Assembly: GCA_037576195.1 (NCBI GenBank) | Contig: CM075103.1 | Location: 28,542,723-28,606,722 of the forward strand | Direction of reading: 5' to 3' | DNA length: 64,000 bases | Origin: Phytoseiulus persimilis | Lineage: Eukaryota > Arthropoda > Arachnida > Mesostigmata > Phytoseiidae | Shown here: one piece after another, positions 46,767-58,800 of the stretch | Layout of the letters: each line of letters starts with the position of its first letter | Numbering within the stretch: the first letter of the stretch is position 1 | The notes under the pieces: generated by a model | The model's database searches: none | What the model saw: the letters and a program-made list of their open reading frames with translations, nothing else | Told to the model about the DNA's origin: nothing | Translations under genes and position numbers: made by a program

Positions 46767-49700
46767 ATGTCTGATTTACGTTTTCGAATCTCCTTCCAGG
46801 TCCGTCGCACAGTACTCTGTGAGGCATTCGTGCGAAATGTACTTTGTTTGTGTGTTCTGTCCGCCTTCATATTCTCCATGGTGCTCGGAGACGGATTCAT
46901 CATGACAGCCGGTGTGTTCAAGAAAGATAAAAAGACCGGCAGGGTCCCCAACCGGGGTTTCGTCATCGACTGTCTCAGCAAGTGTGAGAAGGCGGAAAAT
47001 TGTCACTGCGTACGGTAAGCGACGTCAGCAGAGAAGCCGGCTCCTATTTTTCATCTTATATCCCCAGGTATATACGTAGATCTTTGTAGTCGGGATTCCC
47101 GAATTATGCAGCGGTTGCCGTTCCACGGAGGGGTTGATCGAGTTGCCGTGGCGGGGTAATATGCCTCACGGCGACAGTTAGCATAGTCGTGACTTTCGCT
47201 CATGTCCATTTTTTGGGCCTCATGAGAGAGACTGATGTTGCTGGATTCCGCGCGCGGGTATCGAAAGATCAAAACCGGAGAGAAACTCTCGTCTGTTTCT
47301 CTGGTTCTCTGTGATGAGCGCTCAGCGATCGGTTGGACTCGCTGATTTACTGCATCTTCGAATTCGCATTACAGTGGAGACCGTCATCGAAACGTTGGCT
47401 TCCTAAACGCGTTGCACATGACGGCTAATCGACCAAAACTACGGTCATCAGAGCCGTTTGTTGGGAACCATTGTCACGGAAGTTCCGATTCCATGTTGGC
47501 CAATAATTTTTCCCGCTGAACACGAGCTACCGTCTGAAGAATGCTTCTCGGGTGAAACGAAACGCTATCAGGGAAGTTCCCAGTCGACCTTGACGTCTTG
47601 GACATCGCTCAATCCTCAAGGGATAGCCGAGTCGGGCTCCAAGCTCTGGGGAGGGGGATCGCTTCTCCGCCATACGTTCGAAAACAACCTGCTCGAAAAT
47701 TCCGGTTTCCGAAGCGAAAAATATCGCGTTCAGAGTAATCGACCATCGGAGCACGCCCTTAATGTCTCAAATCCAGGAACGGCTCATTTGGAATTCTCTT
47801 TGTACCATGGAGTACTCCGGATCGGCCTCCGAACGTAATTCATGATTAAAGCAGCACTGATTCTTTTTGAGCAAATCTGACGAGGTTTCCATTTGAATTG
47901 CCCCGGAGCCATTTGTACAGCGTTTCTGAAGCTCGTTCGCGGCGCACTGCAGCAGTTTCGTAATTCACCGTGAGATTCATGCCACGTGCTGCGGATGACT
48001 CTCAGGAGTAAGTTCGTGTTCTCCTGGAGGACTCATCCATATCTGTATTCCGGGGCGGGATCCTCCGCCTCGGGAGGAGCGTGGATGAGGAAAACTGATA
48101 CTAGAGGAGCTGATCGATCATGCAGCGACGGAGAGTCAGCGAAACGGAATCGAGGAGGGGCGGGAATCTTGTGTGCTTGTGTTTTCTGAACGCTCTGTTG
48201 TTTCGGACACTATGGCGTCGGAGCATATCATCACGGAAACCTTCCAAGGGCGGAACGCTTGTCCCGAGTTGTTCTGCAACGACCCGAGAGGAGATAATCC
48301 GACCGTCGGAGTTATGTACCCCTCACCATTCCTAGCTTCGAGAGACTCTTTCTTCTACGAGTCACGTCTCAATCTGGACGAGGTTACCGAGACTGCTCCC
48401 CATCGCGAAACGTCCGAAGGCTTCTCTGGATGGCATTTCCCCTCGAGACCAAGGAAGTGGATTGTTGAGCGGTCCGTTTGAGAAAGCGTCCTCTACGGAT
48501 TCGTCAAGTTGATCTGTCGGAGCGAATCTTCGAAAAGATTTGTCCTACACGCTTGGAGGCACTTTGCCGAGATGAATGTTGGATCGTTGTTGAAGGTCAA
48601 CCACGTACCCGCCGTTTTCAAGGAGCCCGCCTGAATAATTCGCTTCCGATTCTGTCACAGCTCGCTGAACAGGAAGGTTCTCAGAAATATTCTTCTTCCC
48701 CGTACCTGAGGCTTGGGAACCGGAGACCCAACAAACGATTCGATGCTGCTGAGTTCAAGATGCGAGGTTTTCATCTAGCACGGCCTTTTTGTCGGCGAGC
48801 TCGCGTAGGAAACCTCCGGTCCCGATTCTAAAGCATTCGATTCGCTTTGCAGCATGTCGAATCGGAAGGAGAAGCAGGTTTGCGATCTCATGAACCCGTT
48901 CCCGCACGGAAAGCCTCTGCCGCCGAAAGGCTTTGTTTACTTCGCCTCAGTGAGTTCGATCGTTCAATTATCTGACGCTATCCCAGCAGCCTCTCGCGGG
49001 CCACGGGGAGATTGAATCTGTCCAAGTTTTAAATAACCCAGTGGGAGCGTACCGTCGAAACCGACTCGTCGTCGCTCTTGCGAATGATATTTGAAAATCC
49101 TTCACTCGGATTTTGATTGTTTGCAGAACAAGTACTACGAGACAGTCTACAACGGTGAGTTCGCTGGGGGCGAATCGTCCAATCGTTCCTCAGTCCGGGT
49201 TTCTCCTACGAAAAGCAATTTGTTGAATCCACTCGCTGGCTTGAAATCGGGAAGTTGAAACTAATCACCCGCAAGTGCAGGCAAGATCGAGCGAGCCGAT
49301 GGGAAAACGAGGGAGCGAGGCGGGGTACCTCGTCGCGCTCCTATTCCTCTCTGACGAAAGCCATGATTGCAGCTAGCTCGACAAACTTTGCTCTGCGCAA
49401 GAAGGCTTCTCAGAGTTCAGTCTACGAACTGTACGGAATCCACTACACACCTGAGAAAGCCGTCGATGGATCACACAACACTGACGGTTTGAAACCACCT
49501 TACTTCGCCCATACGCAGGATTCCATGTGGGCGGAACTGAACCCCTGGTGGCAGGTCGGTGAAAATCTCCGACAGTCTCATTTCTATCCGGCTCTACGTC
49601 TGTGGACATTCCGACATTTCCGCTGATGATTTATTCCCATGTTCGACAAATACAAAGCTTCAACCCGAGGAGCTCCTCTGAGACCATGTCCGGCTCCGGA

Positions 49701-52700
49701 AATCAGCTCCACTGAGTGATATGGACTTGATATTTCCAGGTTGACCTCAACCAAGATGTCACTGTGATGGGCATCCGCATCCGCAACAGAAAAGAATGGG
49801 GTAAGTCGAGTCTTATTTTCCCACGAGACACCCGCTTGAGTGGAAAACAAAACGAGGAGCGCAAGTGCTGCCGCAAAACTGCACCAATCATGTAACGTTA
49901 GATCCCTCCGAGAGAATGTCCGAGAAGTGCGGATGAGCCAACGGGATTCGAATTTCTACGATTTCGTATTAGTTCATTATCGGCATCGAGAGTGTCCCTG
50001 CCATCCATGAATTTCGGTATCGCGCTGAGTTTGGAACGAATAACGAATGTGATCGCGATGAATTTCGGAAGACGTTCGTTGTAACTCGAGTCTGGAAAAT
50101 GCTCGCCATGACAGATGCTCCCGTCGGGCACACATTATGTCTCGGGCTGTTCCGCGCATACGATGCCTGCATAGATCTAGCGGATCCAACGCTGTCGAAT
50201 GGGCTGCGAAATCCAGGCAGTTAAAGAAGTGCAAACCACAGGCGGTGAAACACTGGAAGCCGCCAAGTGAGGCATTGGAAGCTGGGGTAGCAGGCCATGA
50301 AAACTAGGCTCTCATTCGTTGTGGTGTTGCTCGTCTCCCATTAAGGCTGTGGATTCCATCGAGTAGTTCTTGAAGCTCAGCTCTCGCATGATATATCGAG
50401 CGAGCCGGGGGTCTCAGAGGTGATTCGTAGTCAACAAATCGGAGGCTCATCGTGTGAATAGGACATGAATGCATCCGAAGGACCTTCTCCCTGTCAACAC
50501 TGGGAGAACCTAACTCAAGGCTGGAAAGATGCAGCATCGGAATGGGGAATGGCGCTCCGACCCAAAAGTTTGAATTTTCGTAACTCCGACCCGACTCATC
50601 GGGTTCCGCATTCCAGCTCCCATTTAAGTGAGTAAAAGAAGCTCTGAGACCACCTGAGACGATATTCATGTGATGGGACGTTTCGACGAACCGAATAGTA
50701 TATTTCCGTTTATTCCCGACCTTGAAGCGGCGTTCCACCTCCGAATGAGCCCCGCCGAGTGGGCTGCCGGGCGCAGAATTCGTGGGAGATGCTGGGCATC
50801 GGGGGAGTTGGATGCAGGCAGCGGCCACTTGCGGATAGCTCGCCATAATCCGGTTCACGCTCCAACACTCACAGAAGCTAATTCGGAGTGCGCCTGGTTC
50901 ATGTTGGAACTGCTTCATTCGAGCGGAAAAATCCCTCCCTGAAACAAAATATGGTAATTAGTGGAACCTGGAAGTCTCGGAATGATTCTTCGAAATTATT
51001 CCATGAGCAGTCCTGGATTGATCTCTTGTGATGAGGGAATGATTTTGGAAAACGCCTGAACTTCCAGGCTCCAGCCATCAGAGTCAAGTCGCTCGAGTGA
51101 TAGCGGACACCTGTCACGCGCGAGGGTTTGCGCCCAGGATCTCTCGAGATTGTGCTACCGAGAGCATGATGTTCGGGCGGGAGCTCCGCAAAAGTCTCCC
51201 GAAACTCAGAGCATGGAAGCAGGTCCAAAGCAGTGGCGCAGCGAGCCTCCATCATGCCCGGGCGAATTTGATGCTCGACCCCCCCCCCCCCCCCCCCAAC
51301 CCCACTCTTTTTCGGGGTCAGCGAAGATGAATCCGTTCAATGCGCACCGATTGTATTCTTGGAAGACTTCGAATACAGAAAGAAGCTGCGACCTCTTCTG
51401 TGGACATCTCGGAGTTGAACTCATACGTTAGGGGTAGCCCCACGTATAGGACAGCGGGGTTTGTCAACTTCGTTGTCCCGATCTCCGATCCGAGACAGGA
51501 ACAGAACGACCTGAACGCTGCCTCTCGATCAGGGAGCAGGACGAAAAATACATGATGGTTCGTGAAGAGAGTCAAAAATCAGATGCACCGATTGGACTTT
51601 CCCCCTGCTCTGAGGTTCCCGGGGGAAAAATTACCTGAGAGAGCTCAAGTTCCCTAATGTGACAGGCACAAAGGGGTATTCTGATGCCCCTAGCGATCCG
51701 ATATTCGCAGCGGACGGCTCTCTCCGCCAAGGCGGTTTCCAGCCCCAAAACCTGAAATTCGCGGCTCGGACACGAGAATCTCTGAGGAGGCATTCGGACC
51801 AGCGGAACGCCATCCGACGAACAGGCATCAATTTCCTCAGTCTCGTTTGTGATCATTCTACAGCCAAATGGATGGTTAAACATTGCTCATATGACGGAAT
51901 GAAAAAAAACACTGCGAGCTTCCCGGTCAACGAAACAAGGAATCTCCGTGTTCTCATAATTTGATTGACCAAAACGAGTGGTGTTTCCATTTGGCTGATT
52001 GCCAAGTGCGGAACGCACGCTACTGATATGGTCAGCGCTCGTAGTTTTCCAGGAATGAGGTCAAATCTGACAGATTAGCTCCCGGCATGCTCCGAGACAA
52101 TGGCGGGGTTTCGACACTCGGGGTGGGGACACAAAAGAGACACCGAGTTGAGACTTTGACTCGGATATCAAGACGGAGCGACGATTTAGGTCCTCAGTGA
52201 GCAGGATCCTTCTTTCTCCTTTCGCTGAGGTGACATCACGTGAATATACATAATCCTGCTGCGGGCGAGCTCCGGCAGTGGATAAAATGAGAGAACGTGA
52301 GCTAATCATACACCTCTCGGGGGCAGACGTTCTCGTGATCTCTGATTTCTGCAGATCTTCCGAAGCGGCGAGCTTGAGCTCCCGCTCTGAGCTATTCCTC
52401 AAGTTTGCCGGAGCTCTCGAGCGGAAACGTCAACCTTTCCCGGGATGACAGGTTGGATATCGCGTGGACATCGCGAGCTCTCCAGGGTGTCTGCACTCAA
52501 TACGGCCGAACATCCTGCGTGAATATCGTTGAGTCTGACCTCCAGCGGGGCATGATCCAAGTTCCCCGAAAGTATAGCTCCGAGGATGGGAGTTTCCCGC
52601 CGCTCCGGCGAGCAACGAGCCCATGGGATTCCGAAGCTGCGGACGGTTCCGAGCGTGATCGCTGAACTGGAACACTGGGAACTAATCCAGATCAGCCCCT

Positions 52701-53652
52701 ACTCGAGTGAGACCGATTCACTGACGAAGGAACATTGTTCGCCAACGAATCATCCAATCAGTCCGGGCTTGAGGGAGGAGTCTTCGCTCCGAATGCCATG
52801 ACGGGAACCCTCGGGCGCAGACTCGGAATCGTCCATGATGGATATAACTCCTAGGGGTTATCGGTTCTGCGTTCGCTCGAAGCCCGAGGTCTCTGGGTGG
52901 AGCTGCAGGGCTCCCGTTCAGGACAGAGTTTCCCAATGTTGCGGGGCTTTTAGCTGCGCTGCCGCAACCGCTCGTGCCGTTCCAGCAAACGCCGATGTCG
53001 GTCCAGATGTTGATGAGCCCCCTCATTTTACCGCAACTCGGCGCGGAAGAATGCGATGATTCGGAGAGCTCTAAGTTCTTCAGATCGTTCTTTAGGAATT
53101 GTTGGAACTCCGTTCCTGCGCCGACAATGAAAGCCCCGAGTCATCGAGTTCAGGTTCATCTTGGAGGCGGCCGAGACTGGAACTCGGTTTTCGCCTCGAG
53201 GATTGCCCGGGCAAATGTGATCTCTGGATCTCCTTGGAGCATATGCTGAATCGACCGAAAACTCAGATTGGAATTGATAGCAAGTCTGAAACCGCAGGTG
53301 ACCGTCTGCACGATTTCGATATCAGAGTCGGTCCGGTCCCGATCACAACCGATTACGACGACGTTCACTTCAAGCAGAACACGAGGTAAGTCGTTTCGAT
53401 CACAACATCTCCAAGATGTGCTCCGAGCGGGTTGATGCTGGTGGCGATTTCAAGGACTTCTCCGTTCGCAGGTGCTACTACAATGACAAGGGCGGCGTTC
53501 AGGACGAGGAGCTGCGCCCGTTCCTCTGCAAGCCCTGCCCGATCCGCGGGAGATACGTATCGATTCAAATCACACAAAACTGTACCGATTGTCGGGAGCC
53601 ACTGAAGAACGTCCTGCAATTGGCGGAAGTCGAAGTCCTTGGAGTGCCGTAG
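46767..53652 (+). CDS. F-type (fucolectin-like) lectin with N-terminal PAN-like domain
   Basis: Seven exons join in frame with GT-AG sites: 46767-47014, 48853-48949, 49127-49154, 49373-49554, 49740-49800, 53298-53385 and 53472-53652, giving about 294 aa. Residues about 24-40 are hydrophobic (signal anchor or uncleaved signal). Next comes a PAN/apple-like cysteine region: CLSKCEKAENCHC, then QVCDLMNPF and a GFVYFAS strand. From about residue 125 there is a fucolectin/tachylectin-4/pentraxin (FTP) domain: NFALRKKASQSS, AVDGS, AHT, NPWWQVDLNQDVTVMGIRIR, NRKEWGDRL, RCYYNDKGG, CKPCPIRGRYVSIQI and a final LQLAEVEVLGVP. F-type lectins bind fucosylated glycans in innate recognition or cell adhesion. 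The family's R-x-D sugar-contact motif reads R-K-E here and the usual Cys pair is absent, so binding may differ. The start is uncertain: PyPyCAG at 46799 could instead join to an earlier exon. Confidence 0.8.
51279..51297. repeat. Poly(C) tract
   Basis: Nineteen consecutive cytosines within the long fifth intron of the lectin gene. Length is likely unreliable in sequencing. Confidence 0.85.
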
Positions 53653-55199
53653 GCGATCGGCTCGAGGCCCAGCGGCGTGCGACTCGGTCGATGTGGAGCG
53701 GAAACGTATTTTTTGAGAAGGTTGATGAAACTGTTGTTGGGGGATCGTTGTCGTTTCGCAACGAAAGTTTTGAAACTTTCGCTTTGGAGTCGACCGGGCC
53801 GCGAGGGAGCCGACGTCTCCCGAAGCGAAGTTCACGAGTCTAACTGAGAAGGTCATCAAGGGTGTTCATCTGGAAGAGAATCGACGATCATTGGATTCAA
53901 CTTGTACATATCTGCTATGCGTTGTCAGAAGACCCATCTGAGAGGTGCGAGGGAGCGAGGAAACAAACAAAAAACCAACCCGTTGTGGGGATCCGAACGA
54001 GGAAATCACGAACTGGACCCGCCCACAAAATAGATGAAGTTGCATGCAAACGCGAGTTTTCATTATCAGACAGCACACGGTGCTCGTTGCGAGCCCCGGC
54101 CCCCGCACTGGTTCTTCCGGTTTCCAGCCATCGATGCAGTGTCGCGGGAGGAGGCCCGAAATCCGAGGCACGATTACGTTGGATTACGTGTCGGGATGAG
54201 GGATTGGTGACGCTGAGCCCTTGTTCGTCGATTTCGAATATCGGGCCCGAGATCCCGAGAATCAACCAGTCGAATGTCTGAATCGAATTTCGAAATTCTC
54301 AAGGTGCGTGGAGCACTGTGAATCTCATTTTTCCTGCGACTCGAATAGATCCCTGCTCCATGGGTAGAACTTCGTTGGCTTTCCAGCCCAAATCGAGTGA
54401 ATAGGAGAGCGAAAGGCTCGAGTCGCACATGCCAGACTCGGATTCGATTATCCTCCGCGTCTCTTAGATCTGTTGGAGCATCACGAATATCAACTCTCCG
54501 CGGAGGAGAGTACCGGACTGAGGGGGGCGAATTGGATGAGCTCGCTGCGACCGTTCTTCCCCTCCACGCCGCAAAAAGAGCGAAGCCGTATGATACACTC
54601 TGAGAGCTCGGCTCTTTCGGGCTTCCTTCCGACTTCGCAAGCTAGAGGCGAACCTCCGATCTCAAGGAGAATTTCCGGATGTATCTCACAGGATAGAGAA
54701 ATTGTGAGACCCTGGGAATCCCGATTAGGACTCGCGTCTGCGTGATGCCGAGAGGCTGCTGACAGGCCTCGTCCTGGGAGGTCCTTTCCGGTGCTGGCCA
54801 CGCGACTAGTTCGTCGATTGTCTCCATTGACATGGTTTCTGGAGTTCCCAGGTCACCCGAGGGTTTGTGCTTCCTCGAACTGAGAGGAATTCTGTCAACA
54901 CGAACTCTGGAAGTGTCTTGCTGAGGACGAATGCAGCGAGCTCCCCGAAAGATTTGGGCGTTTGGGAAGTGGCCTGCTCCGGGCTGTTGAAATAAACTTT
55001 CTGTTGTTTTTGTTCGATGCTTCGTCGGAGAAGAAGACGGCAACCGATCTGCTTGGTCAGCTGGAAAACGAGGCATACCGACTAGTCATCCAAAGAACCA
55101 GCGCTCCGGCTCAGGCGTCGGACAGATATAGAGGACACAGAGGTGCCAGGACCAATATCGTTCCTCGCGACACTTGACTGCACAAAAGTATTTGGAGAG

Positions 55200-55631
55200 A
55201 TGTTGCAAAGCCTTGAACTCGCTCGTTTCTATGCAAAGGTGAAGCGAATGGGCAAACAGAAGCCGCGCAAAACAACCTCTCGGAGTTTTTATCGCCCGGG
55301 GCCATCGAATGCACTGCTCACAGGAGAAACGAAAGGACGATGCCTCCGATTCGTAGCTCCGGCGAATTCCCCTCGAGGCGGGCAGAATTTTCCCGAGATG
55401 TGTCGGGACAACCTGCGATTGTACAACCTGCTGTGCAATCGCTTCGGCAACCTCCTGCCGGAGACAATATTCTCGAGTCGCTTTCGTCCGATCTCTCGTG
55501 AGGGGCTCCTCAATATCGAGTGCGAGAGGCCCACGAACAGTGCTGATAACGATAATCAGTCAGCCTTCCCGTCGGCTCGAATCGCGCTCAACCTGTTAGC
55601 ATCGTCAGGGACAGCGCAAAAACATTCTTGA
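55200..55631 (+). CDS. Hypothetical ORF with downstream poly(A) signal
   Basis: A plus-strand ORF of 143 aa starts at the ATG at 55200 (MLQSLELARFYAKVKRMGKQ) and stops at 55631. The protein is basic in its first half, with a middle stretch DNLRLYNLLCNRFGNLLPET. It has no signal peptide, no membrane segment and no domain I recognise. The reason to list it is an AATAAA at 55677, 46 nt after the stop, which is where a 3'-end signal would be expected. It may be the last exon of a spliced gene, or a chance frame. Confidence 0.25.
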   Translation: MLQSLELARFYAKVKRMGKQKPRKTTSRSFYRPGPSNALLTGETKGRCLRFVAPANSPRGGQNFPEMCRDNLRLYNLLCNRFGNLLPETIFSSRFRPISREGLLNIECERPTNSADNDNQSAFPSARIALNLLASSGTAQKHS

Positions 55632-55864
55632 TAGCAAGGTTCACCGAGGAGGAGCTTTTATTTGTTCGAGTTTTAATAAAGTGGAGACATCGGAAGTTTC
55701 AGTGCGCTCTCGGAAAGATGGCGTTTTCGGCAAAAATCAAGTCACGGAACTGTGAGGTGTGGTCCATCAGAGTACCCGCTCGGAGAGTACGAGTCTCAAG
55801 CAGCTGTTGTTTGCAGCTCTGTCGACTACATTGGCCAAGCGACTCTATTGGCGAGGGAACCTCT

Positions 55865-55879
55865 GAGAGAGAGAGAGAG
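55865..55879. repeat. (GA)n microsatellite
   Basis: Short perfect GA dinucleotide run. Confidence 0.8.
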
Positions 55880-58800
55880 CATCTGATGCAAACTGAGAGC
55901 ATATCGTCCGGATCAAAGGTTCGCAGAGTATTCCCCACGTCGCCTGTGGCAGCGGGAGAGCGTTCGAAGGCCTCTCCCCATCGAGATCTTCGAGGATGTT
56001 GGTTCCTCTCTTGTCGGACGTTCGTCGACAATGATGTTTGACCGAGATCGGAATCATTGTCCAAATGTGTCCCTCCCGTAATTCCGGGACAGACTTCTGA
56101 AGAACCAGGAGCGATTCAAGGATCGGGCTGATGGCACCTTCTGAGAGTCGATAGCTCCGCTGAGCCGCTCTCCACGAGGGTTTGAGCCGAGTTGTTTCAA
56201 GCTGCGAAACGCTCCGCTGGAAGCGGGCGAATGCCCCAGCCTCAGAGGAGCTGCGCAGCGACCCAGAGTCGAATTCTCACTCAGGGTCGACTCAACGTGG
56301 GGACCGGCATCGTTGCGGTCGCTGTCAGTATCATCAACACAAACACGAACTTACCAACACGGTGGTGGCAGCCGTTGCCACCGACAACGGCAAGAACGCG
56401 ACCGAAACGGAGCGACTCGATTTGGAGCTTGGTAGTGGTCAAGCGTCTCGACATGTTGCCACTCTCGTGTTTTCCTGGGGCAATAACCTCGAAAATGGAC
56501 CTCATCACGAAGCGCGCAAACAAAACTCAACGCGACTGTATCCGCTACAAGGACTCAATGCTGCACGGTACACGTACGCCGAGTCCTCAGCGAGGTCAAA
56601 GAACGAAAGGAAGTTTCGTAAATATTTGCAAGTAGTTCTCCACGTTTCGCGGAGTTCCAGCTGCGCCCGAATCGTTCGTTTCGCTTTTGGTTCCAGGATC
56701 TCGGAATGACGGCGTTCGCCGTCAGTGGACGCGATCTCACCAGAGGGGGTCGGATGAAGCTCTATGAGCGTTGGGGTTACTTCGGGCGAATCCAGTTCGT
56801 GTTGGGAAATCGAGGCAGGCCGGCAAAATGAAGCAAGAACCTTTTCCGAGGGAAGCCGGGCGCTCCCCGGGAAACAATGCCGAATTTTCGGATCTCTGTA
56901 TTCAGCCAAGGTTCCAACCCGTGTTTTTTGGATGCGGGAACTTCTACCTGAGTGGAGGAAGGGGAGGTGGGTTAACTCGGAAGGGACCACACTGCGATCG
57001 AGGGCGGAATATGATGAATCTGGAAAACTTCGGGTAGCTATCCGGGCTATTTTGATAAAACATGCAGCTATTCCACTGCGGCAAGGTCCTGATATTGCTT
57101 TTTCTCTGAGAAAAAAAGGAGACGGCGCACCAGTGAGTGAAAGCGTATCTTAGAATCGGCTTCTCCCTGTTTGTCCGCGTTCCAACAGGAAAATGTGACT
57201 CATCGCAAATCCCATCGCGCACGAATGCTGACCGCCATCACCAGGAGGACAACCCGCATCGAATTCGACGACTCATGTTGAGCGATTCGCGTCGATTCAG
57301 TCCGTGTTATTCGGTCGTCGCCATCGGGAAGAATGTTCCCGACAGATTTTGAGTGCTTGCCCCCCTTCCATTCACAGAGTCTGGAAGCGCTGCGGGGAAA
57401 ACACCTGACGTCATACGGTTCGCACAGAGTCGCTGGTGACAACCGGTGGCCCGGTGATTGACACGCGTTCAAAAAAGCCAGAGGCTACTTGTGGACGGTG
57501 TCTATTCGACGAACCGAACAAAGACCATCAGAAGAGTGACTGGAGGAGGGAGAGAAGCTAGGACATGCTTTCACAATAATGAATTCGTTTCTTCCTTCCC
57601 CGCTAGGATCCATCGTGGATCCGGTGGCTCGACTGCCCGAGAGTATCGTTCCGGCTTGGTGGTATTGTGTGTCGTCAAGCCTTTGTTTCGCTACCGGGCC
57701 GTTGTTAAGCGATTCGGATCTGAGCAAAATAAGGTTCGGCCGGTGTTATCAGTTGCTCGCTACACGAGGCGACCGCTTCCGTGAGAATGGTTAAGGCCCA
57801 ACGGGGGCGGAATCCACCCCAGGAAGAGAGGAAGTCAGAGCGAGTGGCGCACACGAACGCCTGACCCGGCGAACGCATCCCGTGGAAGGTGGACGAGCGA
57901 CGGCTGCTCGAATTTTGAGTCTGAAAGCGCGCTGGTGAGCGATGAATTCCGAAGTACGCATTACCATGCATGCATTCGAGTTTCTTAACCTCTCGCGTTC
58001 CTCGCCCCTGGAAACATTCGCCCCGCCAAGAATTTCCAATTCCATGCTCCAATCATCCATTCTGACGTTTCGAACTCGATTTTGCGCCGTGTTTTCTCCA
58101 AACCGAAGACAGTTTTCAGCGAGAAAAGTACGAAGCCCACTATCCTAGGGATTTCCCCGAGAATCACGAGCACCGACTGCGATCCATTCCAGATATTGCC
58201 AACTCCTTTCGTTGAGGATTTTCCCGCTGTCGGTAAACCCAGCCGGTGGTTTCGCATGTCTCCCAGTGAGCTTTTCTCTGTTTCATGTCTTCTCACGGAA
58301 TATCTGCGTTTTCCAAGAGAGCTCCGGCCGCTCCATCGACCAATCCTGCAGCAGATGCACCAATCCTCCATCATGATCGTCGGTGGTATCATCGCGGGGA
58401 AACGGTCAGAACGACCTGATATCCTCTTCGAAAATATGGTCTGGTCGACACCGAACGAAGTCTGCCGAGCCTCGAGAGCACGGGGTCGGTCGCTCGGTGT
58501 TTGGCGACCGACCAGAAAAAGGTGATTTAGGACGACAGGAGTGAACCGTGTTTTGCTTCCCGCGAGCACCGTTGCTCGGAGCACCGTTCAGGAGTCCACT
58601 CACTCGCTCAGCGAGAGGGGAATCAGGAGCAGAACTCTTCCTCCGTAACTGATGAGCCGTCCGAGAAGATGTCCCGGGGTCCAAGAACAAGCATAATCCA
58701 TTTGCCACCGACGAGAAGTCCAGCGGAGGCTCTGCCAAGGTTAATGGTGCAGTAACTTACAATCGGATGAACGAGTGCACGGAGCGCACCGGCCGGTCCA

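Noticed and set aside
47458..48831. Several plus-strand ORFs inside the first lectin intron
   Set aside because: They have no recognisable domain and do not join in phase with the lectin exons. The best-phased splice (47014 to 48853) skips them.
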